A DNA stretch of 64,000 nt from Ignavibacteriales bacterium (GTDB lineage Bacteria > Bacteroidota > Ignavibacteria > Ignavibacteriales > Ignavibacteriaceae), in the NCBI GenBank assembly GCA_003538625.1, contig DPRR01000006.1, positions 434,001 through 498,000 on the forward strand, written 5' to 3'. The notes under the pieces were generated by a model. That model had not been told where the DNA came from. It did no database searches and saw only the letters and a program-made list of their open reading frames with translations. This document shows, in pieces, positions 9,084-16,942 of the stretch; position 1 is the first letter of the stretch, and every line of letters starts with the position of its first letter. Made by a program: the position numbers and the translations under genes.

Positions 9084-10106
9084 ATGGGAAAAATGGCTAT
9101 CATATTAACAATTGGAATGTCACTTCTAATTGCATTAATGGTTCTCCGTTTAAATTCCAATGCCACACAAGGTCTTGGAACTACAGTCAATATGTTTGAG
9201 AACACTCAGGCACGCTTGATTGCAAATTCCGGAGTTGAAATTTATCTTGAAAAAATGAGGAGGAATAAAACTCTTACCGGAACATTTTTAAATAATGAAT
9301 TTGCAGATGGTACTTATGATATTTATATATCTGGACCAGACAGTGCACTTACCATAAGATCCGTATCAAACTATATGAATGTTTCACACGAAACCATAGT
9401 TAAGGCAAGAAGAGATCCTGTTCCTTTCCCAACGGCTCCGGCCGCTCTTTACGTTTCAACATCTGCAATGCAGAATGTTAAGATGACAGGCAATTTTACT
9501 GTCAGTGGTTTTAACCATAATAAGGATGGAGGATTGGTAAGTACAACAAATAATACAGTTCCAGGTATTCTGGTTGATAATAACGCTGATAGTGTGGCCA
9601 TTGTCGATGTATTAAAAAAGAATACATCCAATAACATCACAGGTAAAGGTGGTGGAACCCCAAATATTAGTGTTCACGATTATAATATCGATTGGGCCGG
9701 AATATCAACTGAAATTGCTTTTTCAGCAGATCAGACTTTAGGATCTGGAAAATATAATACCGGTACTTTTGGTACATACGAAAAACCACAGATTACCTTA
9801 TTAAACGGAGATGCTGAATTTAACGGGAACCTTTCCGGTTCCGGAATTCTGGTTGTTAATGGTAATCTAACTATTCAGGGTACTTTTGATTTTAAAGGAC
9901 TTGTAATCGCTTATAAAGAATCGACTATCACTACAAATTTAAATGGAACAGGAAGTGTTATCGGATCATTTATAGTATCCGGAAATTCTGTGAATATGGA
10001 TATTTCTAACGGTACATTTAATGCATTATACAGCCCGGAAGCTCTTAATAATGCTAAAGTAAATCTAAAATCTTCAAGATTTAGAGTACTTAGCTGGTGG
10101 GAATAA
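9084..10106 (+). CDS. PilX/MshP-like protein with beta-repeat C terminus, cassette 2
   Basis: 340-residue paralogue of the gene at 6612. Shared parts are the first 20 residues (MGKMAIILTIGMSLLIALMV), NTQARLIANSGVEIYLEKM, the beta repeats near 235-300 (LLNGDAEFNGNLSGSGILVV, FKGLVIAYKES) and the end RFRVLSWWE. The region about 105-225 is the least conserved. It closes cassette 2. A perfect 15-base palindrome and a GCCGCGTTAA dyad follow the stop. The beta-repeat half resembles polymer-forming proteins in pattern only, and I would not equate it with bactofilin. Confidence 0.58.
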   Translation: MGKMAIILTIGMSLLIALMVLRLNSNATQGLGTTVNMFENTQARLIANSGVEIYLEKMRRNKTLTGTFLNNEFADGTYDIYISGPDSALTIRSVSNYMNVSHETIVKARRDPVPFPTAPAALYVSTSAMQNVKMTGNFTVSGFNHNKDGGLVSTTNNTVPGILVDNNADSVAIVDVLKKNTSNNITGKGGGTPNISVHDYNIDWAGISTEIAFSADQTLGSGKYNTGTFGTYEKPQITLLNGDAEFNGNLSGSGILVVNGNLTIQGTFDFKGLVIAYKESTITTNLNGTGSVIGSFIVSGNSVNMDISNGTFNALYSPEALNNAKVNLKSSRFRVLSWWE

Positions 10107-10433
10107 AAAATTAATATCAGATATTAGCCGCGTTAAAATTATCCTAAAATATTGTTACGATTAACGCGGCAATTATTAAAAAATATTTTATCTAAGTAAA
10201 AAAGTTTAACATCTTGCCTGTAAAATATTCCTGAATTTGCCTTTCAAATACCCATAAGTTCAATTTTATAATAATAATTCATTCTAACCCTTAAAAAATA
10301 AATAGTATGATTATTGCTATTATGCTTCAATATATTGTACCAAAATTGGCGGATTGAATTTATAGTAAACAATATTTTGCTTTTCCCGGGTATACATATC
10401 TTTTTTATAATAAAAACATAATCAGGCTTTATT
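10107..10433. other. 327-bp gap upstream of the NtrC-type regulator
   Basis: No gene is seen. It holds the two inverted repeats listed separately at 10112-10126 and 10127-10170. The rest is AT-rich. I looked for a sigma-54 -24/-12 pair before the regulator gene and found none that keeps both the GG and the GC at the required spacing. Confidence 0.5.
10112..10170. promoter_or_regulatory. double inverted repeat downstream of cassette 2
   Basis: TAATATC-A-GATATTA (10112-10126) is a perfect odd palindrome, better suited to protein binding than to an RNA hairpin because the loop is one base. It abuts GCCGCGTTAA (10127-10136), whose exact reverse complement TTAACGCGGC lies at 10161-10170 with a 24-base spacer. 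No U tract follows on the plus strand, so an ordinary terminator is unlikely for the pilin-like operon. It lies about 260 bases upstream of the NtrC-type gene, within range for an activator site. Confidence 0.4.
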
Positions 10434-11795
10434 TTGAAAGAAACAATTTTATTAGTAGATGATGAATTAACCTATCTGGAATTACTAAAAAGTATTCTTC
10501 AGCAGGAAGGCTATTCTAACGTAATTACGGAATCAAATCCCTTAAACGTCCCACACATACTAAAATCACAAAGTGTAGATCTTATTCTGCTGGATATTTA
10601 TATGCCGCAGATGAATGGTTTGCAGTTATTGGAGCAAATTACACCCGAATATCCAAACATTCCTGTAATAATTGTTACTGCTATAGATGATAAAGAAATA
10701 GCGCTTGAAGCAATAAAATTTGGCGCTTACGAATTTATCATCAAACCGCCTGACACTGACCGCCTGCTTTTAACGATACGCAATGCAATAGGATATAAAC
10801 TTCTTGAACGCGAAAGAGATGTGCTGAGATCAGAAGGAGCTTTAGCCAAGATTGATGATAATAAATTTGAAAATATTATCACCGATTCCGATACAATGAA
10901 AAAGGTTTTTAATCTTGTTGAAATATTTGCACCAACAAATGAAACAATTCTTATTGTTGGAGAAACAGGTACTGGAAAAGATTTAATTGCAAAAAAAATA
11001 CACGATCTATCGGCAAGAAAATCAGGACCCTATGTTGCGGTAAACCTTGCTTCAATATCATCCTCACTTTTTGAAAGCGAATTATTTGGTAATGTTAAAG
11101 GCTCGTTTACAGGATCAACCGCGGATAAGCAGGGTTATTTTGAAGCTGCGAATGGCGGAACAATTTTTCTTGATGAAATTGGAGAACTGCCAAAAGAACT
11201 TCAAGGAAAGCTTTTACGGGCAATTCAATACAATGAAATTTTCAAAATTGGAACTTCTAACCCAATTAAATTGGATATTAGAATTATCGCGGCAACCAAT
11301 AGAGACCTGGTTGATGCTGTTAACAGAGGGAACTTTCGTGCAGATTTATATTACAGATTAAATCGCGGACACATAAGCTTGCCTCCACTTCGCAAAAGAG
11401 GTAATGATGTTTTATTACTTTCCAATCATCTGATAAAAATTGCAAATAAAACCTATGGTAAAAATATTATAGGTTTAACGAGAGAGGCGATTGCACAATT
11501 GAGGAATTATACATTTCCCGGTAATGTTAGAGAATTAGAAAACATAATTTTTAATTCTGTTGTTCAATCAGAAGATAATAAACGATTAGGTTCAGTTGAG
11601 ATACCAGCATCTATTGACGATAATGAAATCGAATTACAAAAATCGGATATATTAATTTCTTTTGAAGAAGTAGAAAAAAAACATATTATAAATGTTATGG
11701 GTGTTTTAAATAATAACGTAAGAAAAGCTGCTCAAGTACTCGGTGTAAGTGAACGAACATTGCAGAGAAAACTGAAAAAAATACGGGAAGATTAA
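10434..11795 (+). CDS. NtrC-family sigma-54-dependent response regulator
   Basis: 453 residues. Receiver domain 1-115: acidic pair Asp9/Asp10, phospho-acceptor Asp54 in LLDIYMP, Lys104 in FIIKPP. AAA+ domain about 150-385: Walker A GETGTGKD (176-183), sigma-54 contact loop GSFTGS (223-228, a variant of GAFTGA), Walker B TIFLDEIGEL with Asp247/Glu248. A Fis-type helix-turn-helix closes it (NNVRKAAQVLGVSERTLQRK). No ATG is available at the front; a TTG is used, judged from the receiver starting right after it. No sensor kinase is adjacent. Its position directly after the duplicated pilin-like cassettes suggests it may control them, but this is inference from proximity. Confidence 0.9.
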   Translation: MKETILLVDDELTYLELLKSILQQEGYSNVITESNPLNVPHILKSQSVDLILLDIYMPQMNGLQLLEQITPEYPNIPVIIVTAIDDKEIALEAIKFGAYEFIIKPPDTDRLLLTIRNAIGYKLLERERDVLRSEGALAKIDDNKFENIITDSDTMKKVFNLVEIFAPTNETILIVGETGTGKDLIAKKIHDLSARKSGPYVAVNLASISSSLFESELFGNVKGSFTGSTADKQGYFEAANGGTIFLDEIGELPKELQGKLLRAIQYNEIFKIGTSNPIKLDIRIIAATNRDLVDAVNRGNFRADLYYRLNRGHISLPPLRKRGNDVLLLSNHLIKIANKTYGKNIIGLTREAIAQLRNYTFPGNVRELENIIFNSVVQSEDNKRLGSVEIPASIDDNEIELQKSDILISFEEVEKKHIINVMGVLNNNVRKAAQVLGVSERTLQRKLKKIRED

Positions 11796-12022
11796 GTCAG
11801 TATTAGTAGTGTGCGTAATTTTTAGCGTCTAATTTGTCGGCTAAATTAAAGATTATCAAATCAAGTTAAAATTCCTGTCATTTTTTCAAAAATTCAAATC
11901 ATTGCTTTATCAAAATCTTTTGCACGCAATTTGCATAGATAATTAAGAACTTTACAACTTTAATTAACTGAATTGAGTGTAAAGGAATTTCTATTCTTCT
12001 AAACTAAAATAAAGATCAGACT

Positions 12023-12172
12023 ATGAAAACAATTTCAACAAGTACGGATGTTGTAAGTGATTTCAATTATGGTAGGGTTTTCGCGATCGAAAGAAAAAAT
12101 GATTTTTCAATAATAATGAAATTGGTTATAGCTTCTTCGTTTTTATTTGCTGTTGCTGTTCTAATATTCTAA
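12023..12172 (+). CDS. candidate 49-residue single-pass membrane protein
   Basis: Short frame not previously obvious because of its size: begins MKTISTSTDVVSDFNYGRVF, has a charged stretch IERKND, and ends with a hydrophobic segment IMKLVIASSFLFAVAVLIF that could cross the membrane once. No clear ribosome site lies upstream. It stands alone between the NtrC-type gene and a convergent GroES-like gene, three bases from that gene's stop. I do not recognise it. It could be a real small membrane protein or chance; the sensible amphiphilic order and the 200-base leader favour real. Confidence 0.35.
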   Translation: MKTISTSTDVVSDFNYGRVFAIERKNDFSIIMKLVIASSFLFAVAVLIF

Positions 12173-12175
12173 TTA

Positions 12176-12550
12176 TTATATCGTAAAATCATCATTCCTG
12201 ATTAGCAATAAAATTGCAGAGTTAGGAACGATTAAAAATTTTTCTCTTTCAAATTCGATTTCAAAAGCTTCTTTCCTTAAAAATATTGCCAGATCGCCGT
12301 CTTTTGCCTGAAGAGGAATGTATTTGACCTGATCATCTTTCCCCTTCCATATTTCATCTTCATTTTGTGCAGATGTTGCATATCCCGGTCCAACCTTAAT
12401 TACATATCCACTCTGAATTTTTTCTTTTTCAGATACACCAAGCGGTAAATATAAGCCGCTATTAGTTTTATTCGCATCTTCCTGCGGTCTTATCAACACA
12501 CGATCACCAACCACAATAAACTTTTGAAGGTTTTTAATATTTACATGCAT
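12176..12550 (-). CDS. GroES-like co-chaperonin domain protein (orphan)
   Basis: 124 residues with a Cpn10 fold pattern throughout: VVGDRVLIRPQ (13-23), the mobile-loop region TNSGLYLP, GYVIKVGPG, DGDLAIFLRKEAFEIEFE, and a final strand FLIVPNSAILLLIR. It differs from ordinary GroES in being about 25 residues longer and in an insert (ATSAQNEDEIWKGKDDQVKY) where GroES has its roof loop. The mobile loop lacks the usual hydrophobic IVL tripeptide for GroEL binding; TNSGLYLP is the nearest match. No groEL is nearby. It may be a specialised or second co-chaperonin, or a GroES-fold protein with another role. Confidence 0.7.
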   Translation of the reverse strand: MHVNIKNLQKFIVVGDRVLIRPQEDANKTNSGLYLPLGVSEKEKIQSGYVIKVGPGYATSAQNEDEIWKGKDDQVKYIPLQAKDGDLAIFLRKEAFEIEFEREKFLIVPNSAILLLIRNDDFTI

Positions 12551-12597
12551 AACTATTCAAATAAATTAATTTTTACTGTACAAATATAAAAAATTGT

Positions 12598-13752
12598 TTA
12601 AGCTGTTTTATAACTTCGTGTAAACTTTATCAAATATGGTAATAGTGCCGGATATTTATTTGCAAAACTAAAACCGATGTTTCTTGTTTTTCGATTCAAA
12701 ATAATGCTCTGAATAATTTTTGCTGTTTTCAATCTTTTCGAAAATATTTTTTCATACTGCGTCACATAATCTGAATTCAATTCATCAAGGTTATCAGGAT
12801 TATATTTACTAAAAACAGAGTGGAGAAGTTTAGCTGATTCCATTGCCATTCCTATTCCATCGCCTGCTAATGGAGAGATTACACGCGTCGCATCTCCGAC
12901 CATAATTATTCCGTTTTCTACTATTTCTTTTTTGCCAAAATAGATATTCCCTGTTCCATAAATGTTTGTAGTTTTAATAAAATCAATCGCATCTTCAGAA
13001 AATACTTTTTTAAAATGATTATTTGATTTTATTAAATCAATGAGTCTTTCTCGCGATGGAATCTTTGATTGCTTTCGGTTCTCTAAAAAACACACTGTCA
13101 TTTCTGTATCACTAACTTGATTCATCCCACAATAAAGTTCTTTATCAGTATAAATTCTTATCTCATCATCAAACCGCTTTTCAAGAAGATTGGTTGGAAG
13201 ATGAAATTTCACTCCGTTTAAGTTTGATTTTTTATTTACAAAATCTCTTCCAAGTTTTTTATCCAAAATATTTTGTTTACCATAAGCTGCAATTACTAGC
13301 CTGGATTTTATCTGAAGTTTATTCCCGTTATGCTCCTCAATTACAGACATAAATTCACGGTTATATCTTGTTGTAGATATTACTTCCGCAGGCTGAATAA
13401 TTTTAACATTTTTACTTCTCGCTTTATTTAATAAAAATAAATCAAAAACTGATCGCTTCAGTGCATAAGCATCAAAATTAAGATCTGATTTTAATTCGAT
13501 ACCAGATTCATCAATAGCCCGGAATGAATTAAGTTTGTTTGGATTTAAAGAAAGAAAGTCATTAAAAATATTTAACTCTTTTAAAACGTCTGTTACTTCT
13601 TTAGAAAGGAATTCGCCGCATAATACTTCTCTTGGAAAAATTTTCTTTTCAATTAAAATGATATTCAATCCCAATTCAGAAAGGTAAAGTGCAGTTGTTG
13701 ATCCTGCAGGTCCACCGCCAATAATTAATATGTCTGTAGTTAATTCAGTCAT
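12598..13752 (-). CDS. FAD-dependent oxidoreductase (geranylgeranyl-reductase-like)
   Basis: 384-residue flavoprotein: dinucleotide-binding motif IIGGGPAGSTTA from residue 10, and the second FAD motif VGDATRVISPLAGDGIGMAM near 285. This is the p-hydroxybenzoate hydroxylase/geranylgeranyl-reductase superfamily. It overlaps the upstream methyltransferase gene by four bases and closes an operon begun by a type III polyketide synthase, so its likely job is oxidation of the polyketide ring or reduction of its chain. The same trio of activities is known in srsABC of Streptomyces griseus (polyketide synthase, methyltransferase, flavoprotein hydroxylase giving phenolic-lipid quinones). Superfamily is sure; the reaction is inferred. 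Confidence 0.82.
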   Translation of the reverse strand: MTELTTDILIIGGGPAGSTTALYLSELGLNIILIEKKIFPREVLCGEFLSKEVTDVLKELNIFNDFLSLNPNKLNSFRAIDESGIELKSDLNFDAYALKRSVFDLFLLNKARSKNVKIIQPAEVISTTRYNREFMSVIEEHNGNKLQIKSRLVIAAYGKQNILDKKLGRDFVNKKSNLNGVKFHLPTNLLEKRFDDEIRIYTDKELYCGMNQVSDTEMTVCFLENRKQSKIPSRERLIDLIKSNNHFKKVFSEDAIDFIKTTNIYGTGNIYFGKKEIVENGIIMVGDATRVISPLAGDGIGMAMESAKLLHSVFSKYNPDNLDELNSDYVTQYEKIFSKRLKTAKIIQSIILNRKTRNIGFSFANKYPALLPYLIKFTRSYKTA

Positions 13753-14408
13753 TTCTTAATCACAACCATCCATCTGAATGCCCATTTTCTTTTGATGATA
13801 AAATTAGCAATTCCGGCATTTGCTAAGATTAGTAATACTTCATTTTTAGTAAAACCTCGTTTAACGGAAAGTGGACCATCATTTTTCACCATCTCACTTT
13901 TTGAAAAAAGAACAGTTAAGATTTTAATTCCCAACAAAGCGAAGTATGATCTTTGTAAATCGTTAATGATAACTCCCCGGGCGGCTATTCTTAAAAATTC
14001 CTTTAATAAAATTTGTATCTGTTCTTCATTAAAGTGATGCAGGAAAAGAGATACGTGAATAATATCATAGCTTTCATTTTTAAACGGAAGTTTAAACGCA
14101 TCAGAATTTACCTTAACTAAAAGATTTTCAGAACTGTTTAGTGCGCGCAGGTTTTTATCGATTGAAATAATGCGGAGATTTTGAAATTTGTTTTTTGCAG
14201 CTACAAGATTATCTGAAGAGCCTGATCCAATATCAAGTATCTTCAATTCTTCATTTACAGATTGAGCAAAATATTTTAATGCTGATTTGGTTGTTGAAAT
14301 TCCGCCAAGGAATTTATTGATGATTTTTAATTCGTGTAATGCTTTGTCAATCCGTTCATCCTGAATTGAAAAATCATCCATTATTTCTGCATCGTATGAT
14401 CTCTTCAT
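13749..14408 (-). CDS. class I SAM-dependent methyltransferase of the polyketide operon
   Basis: 219 residues with a Rossmann-type methyltransferase domain: ILDIGSGSSDNL for SAM binding near residue 55, acidic ISIDKNLRAL at the second strand, and DIIHVSLFLHHF as post-motif. The start is the ATG two bases after the synthase stop; a TTG nine bases further up would overlap the synthase and is less likely. It overlaps the flavoprotein gene by four bases at its 3' end. By context it should methylate the phenolic product of the adjacent type III synthase. Confidence 0.82.
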   Translation of the reverse strand: MKRSYDAEIMDDFSIQDERIDKALHELKIINKFLGGISTTKSALKYFAQSVNEELKILDIGSGSSDNLVAAKNKFQNLRIISIDKNLRALNSSENLLVKVNSDAFKLPFKNESYDIIHVSLFLHHFNEEQIQILLKEFLRIAARGVIINDLQRSYFALLGIKILTVLFSKSEMVKNDGPLSVKRGFTKNEVLLILANAGIANFIIKRKWAFRWMVVIKK

Positions 14409-14409
14409 T

Positions 14410-15495
14410 CTAAACAACTTTAAAAAGTACTAACTCCATAGTTAAACCGGGACCAAAAGCAATTGCGCATAAATATTCATTTTTATTTAACTGAGTGTTT
14501 TCTAAAATATTTTTAAGAACAAAAAGTATCGATACAGATGAAAGATTACCAAAATTTCTCAATACTTCACGAGAAGGTTTTAACTGCTCATCAGAAAGTG
14601 CAAGTCCATTTTGTAATGAATCTAAAATTGCCCTTCCGCCGGGATGTAATGCCCAATGTTTTATTGCTGAAATATCTATTCCCTTTAGAGCTAAAATTTC
14701 CTTTGTTTTTGGTGCTGCAGAATTAAGGATAATTTTAGGCAGTTCAGAAGAGAGCATCATCTCAAATCCATTGTTGCCAATTTTCCATCCCATAAATTTT
14801 GCTGAGTCCTCAAACAGGAATGATTCTGCAAATTGTATTTCAAGTTTGCTTTTAGCTGAAAGATCTTTTTTAGAGAAGAAAGCAGCAGCAGCTCCATCGG
14901 CAAAAATCATATTTGCTAAAATGTTATCTCTTGTTGGTTCTGTCTGAAGATGTAAACTGCAAAGTTCAACAGATACCATCAAAATATTTTCATTATGATT
15001 CTGTTTCATTGCCTCCCAAACTGAATTAACTCCAATTAAAGAAGCGGCGCATCCCATAAAACCGATATTAGTTCTTTTAACACCCGGAGAAATTTTAAAC
15101 TCTTTAATCAATTCATAATCCAAACCTGGAGCAAAAAATCCCGTGCAGGAGATTGTAATTATTCTGTCAATCGTGCCAAAATCTATATTATTCTTTTCAG
15201 CTAATTCTTTTACAGCCTTCTTTGTTAAAGCGATAGACCACTTTTCATATTCATTCATTCTGGTTTTAGTGTCTGGAGAGAAATGGTTTCCATCTTTTGT
15301 AAAAAATTGATCTGTGGAATTTTCTTCACCATCTTTTATTACAAAAAAGCGATGATCAATTCCTGATTGATTTGCTGCCATATCAATCATTCTGCTTATA
15401 GCTGATGTTCCGCCCATACGCTTCTTAAGTTCATCAGCGGCAAAACTTTGATTGACCTTAAAAGGTGGTGAGGCTGTTGCGATATCTATTAACAT
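14410..15495 (-). CDS. type III polyketide synthase
   Basis: 361-residue chalcone-synthase-superfamily enzyme that condenses malonyl-CoA units onto an acyl-CoA starter. The full Cys-His-Asn triad is present: Cys149 in GFMGCAASL, His284 in ALHPGGRAIL, Asn317 in FGNLSSVSI, and GFGPG-type FGPGLTMEL at the C terminus. Length is normal. It is first in a three-gene operon with a methyltransferase and a flavoprotein, the arrangement of bacterial alkylresorcinol/alkylpyrone clusters. Product is likely a long-chain phenolic lipid or its methylated, oxidised form for the envelope. The starter acyl group cannot be deduced. Upstream 154 bases separate it from a divergent glycosyltransferase. Confidence 0.93.
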   Translation of the reverse strand: MLIDIATASPPFKVNQSFAADELKKRMGGTSAISRMIDMAANQSGIDHRFFVIKDGEENSTDQFFTKDGNHFSPDTKTRMNEYEKWSIALTKKAVKELAEKNNIDFGTIDRIITISCTGFFAPGLDYELIKEFKISPGVKRTNIGFMGCAASLIGVNSVWEAMKQNHNENILMVSVELCSLHLQTEPTRDNILANMIFADGAAAAFFSKKDLSAKSKLEIQFAESFLFEDSAKFMGWKIGNNGFEMMLSSELPKIILNSAAPKTKEILALKGIDISAIKHWALHPGGRAILDSLQNGLALSDEQLKPSREVLRNFGNLSSVSILFVLKNILENTQLNKNEYLCAIAFGPGLTMELVLFKVV

Positions 15496-15649
15496 AATTA
15501 CTTTCTTTGTCTCTAATTTAACATAATGAATAGCTAATTCGTTTCAAATTCCAATATACTTATATAAATTTGAGCAGAAAGATTTAATTAAAAAATATAG
15601 TAGAAGGAATTTTGGAAAAATCGGTCATGCACAAGATTATAATTAAAGA

Positions 15650-16939
15650 ATGATGAAAAAAGTTTTGTTCATCACATACTTCTGGCCTCCATCAGGTAAA
15701 GCATCGCTCCACTGGCCTTTAGATATTATTCGTAATCTTCCCAAAGATAAAATCGAACCAATCATACTTACTGTTGAAGAAGAAACATTTACTCAAAAGG
15801 ATGAGAGTCTTTTAAGCAAAATTGCTCCAAATTGGCAGATAATAAAATCTAAATCGCTTGAGCCATTTGACCTTTATAGAATATTTATAGGCAAGAAGAA
15901 AAACGAAAAACTTATATCTTCTGAAACGATATCAACCGAAAATAGAAAGCTAACTCATCGGATAGCCTTATGGATAAGATTGAATTTGTTTATTCCAGAT
16001 GCAAGAGTTGGGTGGAATTTTACTGCAGTTAAAGCAGCAAAAAAAATTCTAAGAGAAAACAAAATTGATGGAATTGTATCAATCGGACCTCCGCACAGTT
16101 CTCATCTTATCGGATTAAAATTGAGTAAGAGATTTAACATCCCGCACATACCTGTTTTAATTGATCCGTGGGTAGATATTGTTTATTATAAAAATTTAAG
16201 CAGAAGTAAACTGGCAAAAAGTATCGATAATCGTTTAGAAAAATCCGTGCTTCAGAATGCAAGTCAGGTTGTGTTTGTCACAAAATCAACTGAAGAAGAT
16301 TATTTGAATAAATATGATTTTTTAAAAGACAAAACAAATGTGTGTTATTGGGGTTATGATGAAGAAGCTTTCGAGAGCCTACCCCCCAGCCCCCTTCCTA
16401 AAGAAGGGGGAGTCAAGAAAGAATTATATGAGAAAGTTATTGTGCATGCGGGAAATATATTTGCCTATCAGAATCCTAAAAACTTTTGGAAGCAGATAAA
16501 ACTTGAAAATGACAAAGGGAATAAAATTTCAATTCGTTTTGTTGGAACGGTAGATAAAGAAATTTTAGAATATATGAATTCGGTTGGATTAAAAGACAAT
16601 CTTCAGTTAACGGGTTTTCTTCCATACAAAGAAATGATAAAAGAAATTCTTCAAGCAGATATGCTGTTAGTTTGCTCTACAGAGCCAAGGCACGTTCCTG
16701 GTAAGTTATTTGAAGCACTGCGAACAGGAAATCCTATAATAGCCTTTGGTGATAACAACGAAGAAGTGAAACAAATAATTGAGGATGCAAATGCAGGGAT
16801 GATGTTTCGATATGATGAAAGTGGAGAGGAGTTTTTATTAAACTACGATCAGTTTAAACCAAATATTGAAAAAGCAAAACTCTTCGACAGAAAAAAAATA
16901 AGCGGGGGCTTTTTAAGACTATTAAACCTTGTTGATTAG
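15650..16939 (+). CDS. GT4-family glycosyltransferase with in-frame palindrome
   Basis: 429 residues with the two-domain GT-B pattern: N-terminal VLFITYFWPPSGKASLH, SIGPPHSSHLIG, and a C-terminal nucleotide-sugar half with HAGNIF, LQLTGFLPYKEM, LLVCSTEPRHVPGKLFEAL (Glu of the E-x7-E region) and GNPIIAFG. Residues about 244-256 (LPPSPLPKEGGV) are encoded by a C-rich/G-rich palindrome, look like an insertion, and lie at the junction between the domains. It is the only plus-strand gene in the glycan locus and is convergent with the next glycosyltransferase, three bases apart. Sugar and acceptor are unknown. Confidence 0.82.
   Translation: MMKKVLFITYFWPPSGKASLHWPLDIIRNLPKDKIEPIILTVEEETFTQKDESLLSKIAPNWQIIKSKSLEPFDLYRIFIGKKKNEKLISSETISTENRKLTHRIALWIRLNLFIPDARVGWNFTAVKAAKKILRENKIDGIVSIGPPHSSHLIGLKLSKRFNIPHIPVLIDPWVDIVYYKNLSRSKLAKSIDNRLEKSVLQNASQVVFVTKSTEEDYLNKYDFLKDKTNVCYWGYDEEAFESLPPSPLPKEGGVKKELYEKVIVHAGNIFAYQNPKNFWKQIKLENDKGNKISIRFVGTVDKEILEYMNSVGLKDNLQLTGFLPYKEMIKEILQADMLLVCSTEPRHVPGKLFEALRTGNPIIAFGDNNEEVKQIIEDANAGMMFRYDESGEEFLLNYDQFKPNIEKAKLFDRKKISGGFLRLLNLVD
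16382..16411. repeat. CCCCCTTC/GAAGGGGG palindrome inside a coding region
   Basis: Arms CCCCCTTC (16390-16397) and GAAGGGGG (16403-16410) pair perfectly over eight bases with loop CTAAA. The run is far richer in G+C than the surrounding gene and keeps the reading frame. It has the look of an intergenic palindromic repeat that has entered a gene. Confidence 0.75.
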
Positions 16940-16942
16940 TTT

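Noticed and set aside
14495..14947. Open frame on the plus strand opposite the type III polyketide synthase
   Set aside because: The minus-strand frame has the full Cys-His-Asn triad; this one matches nothing and is a shadow.
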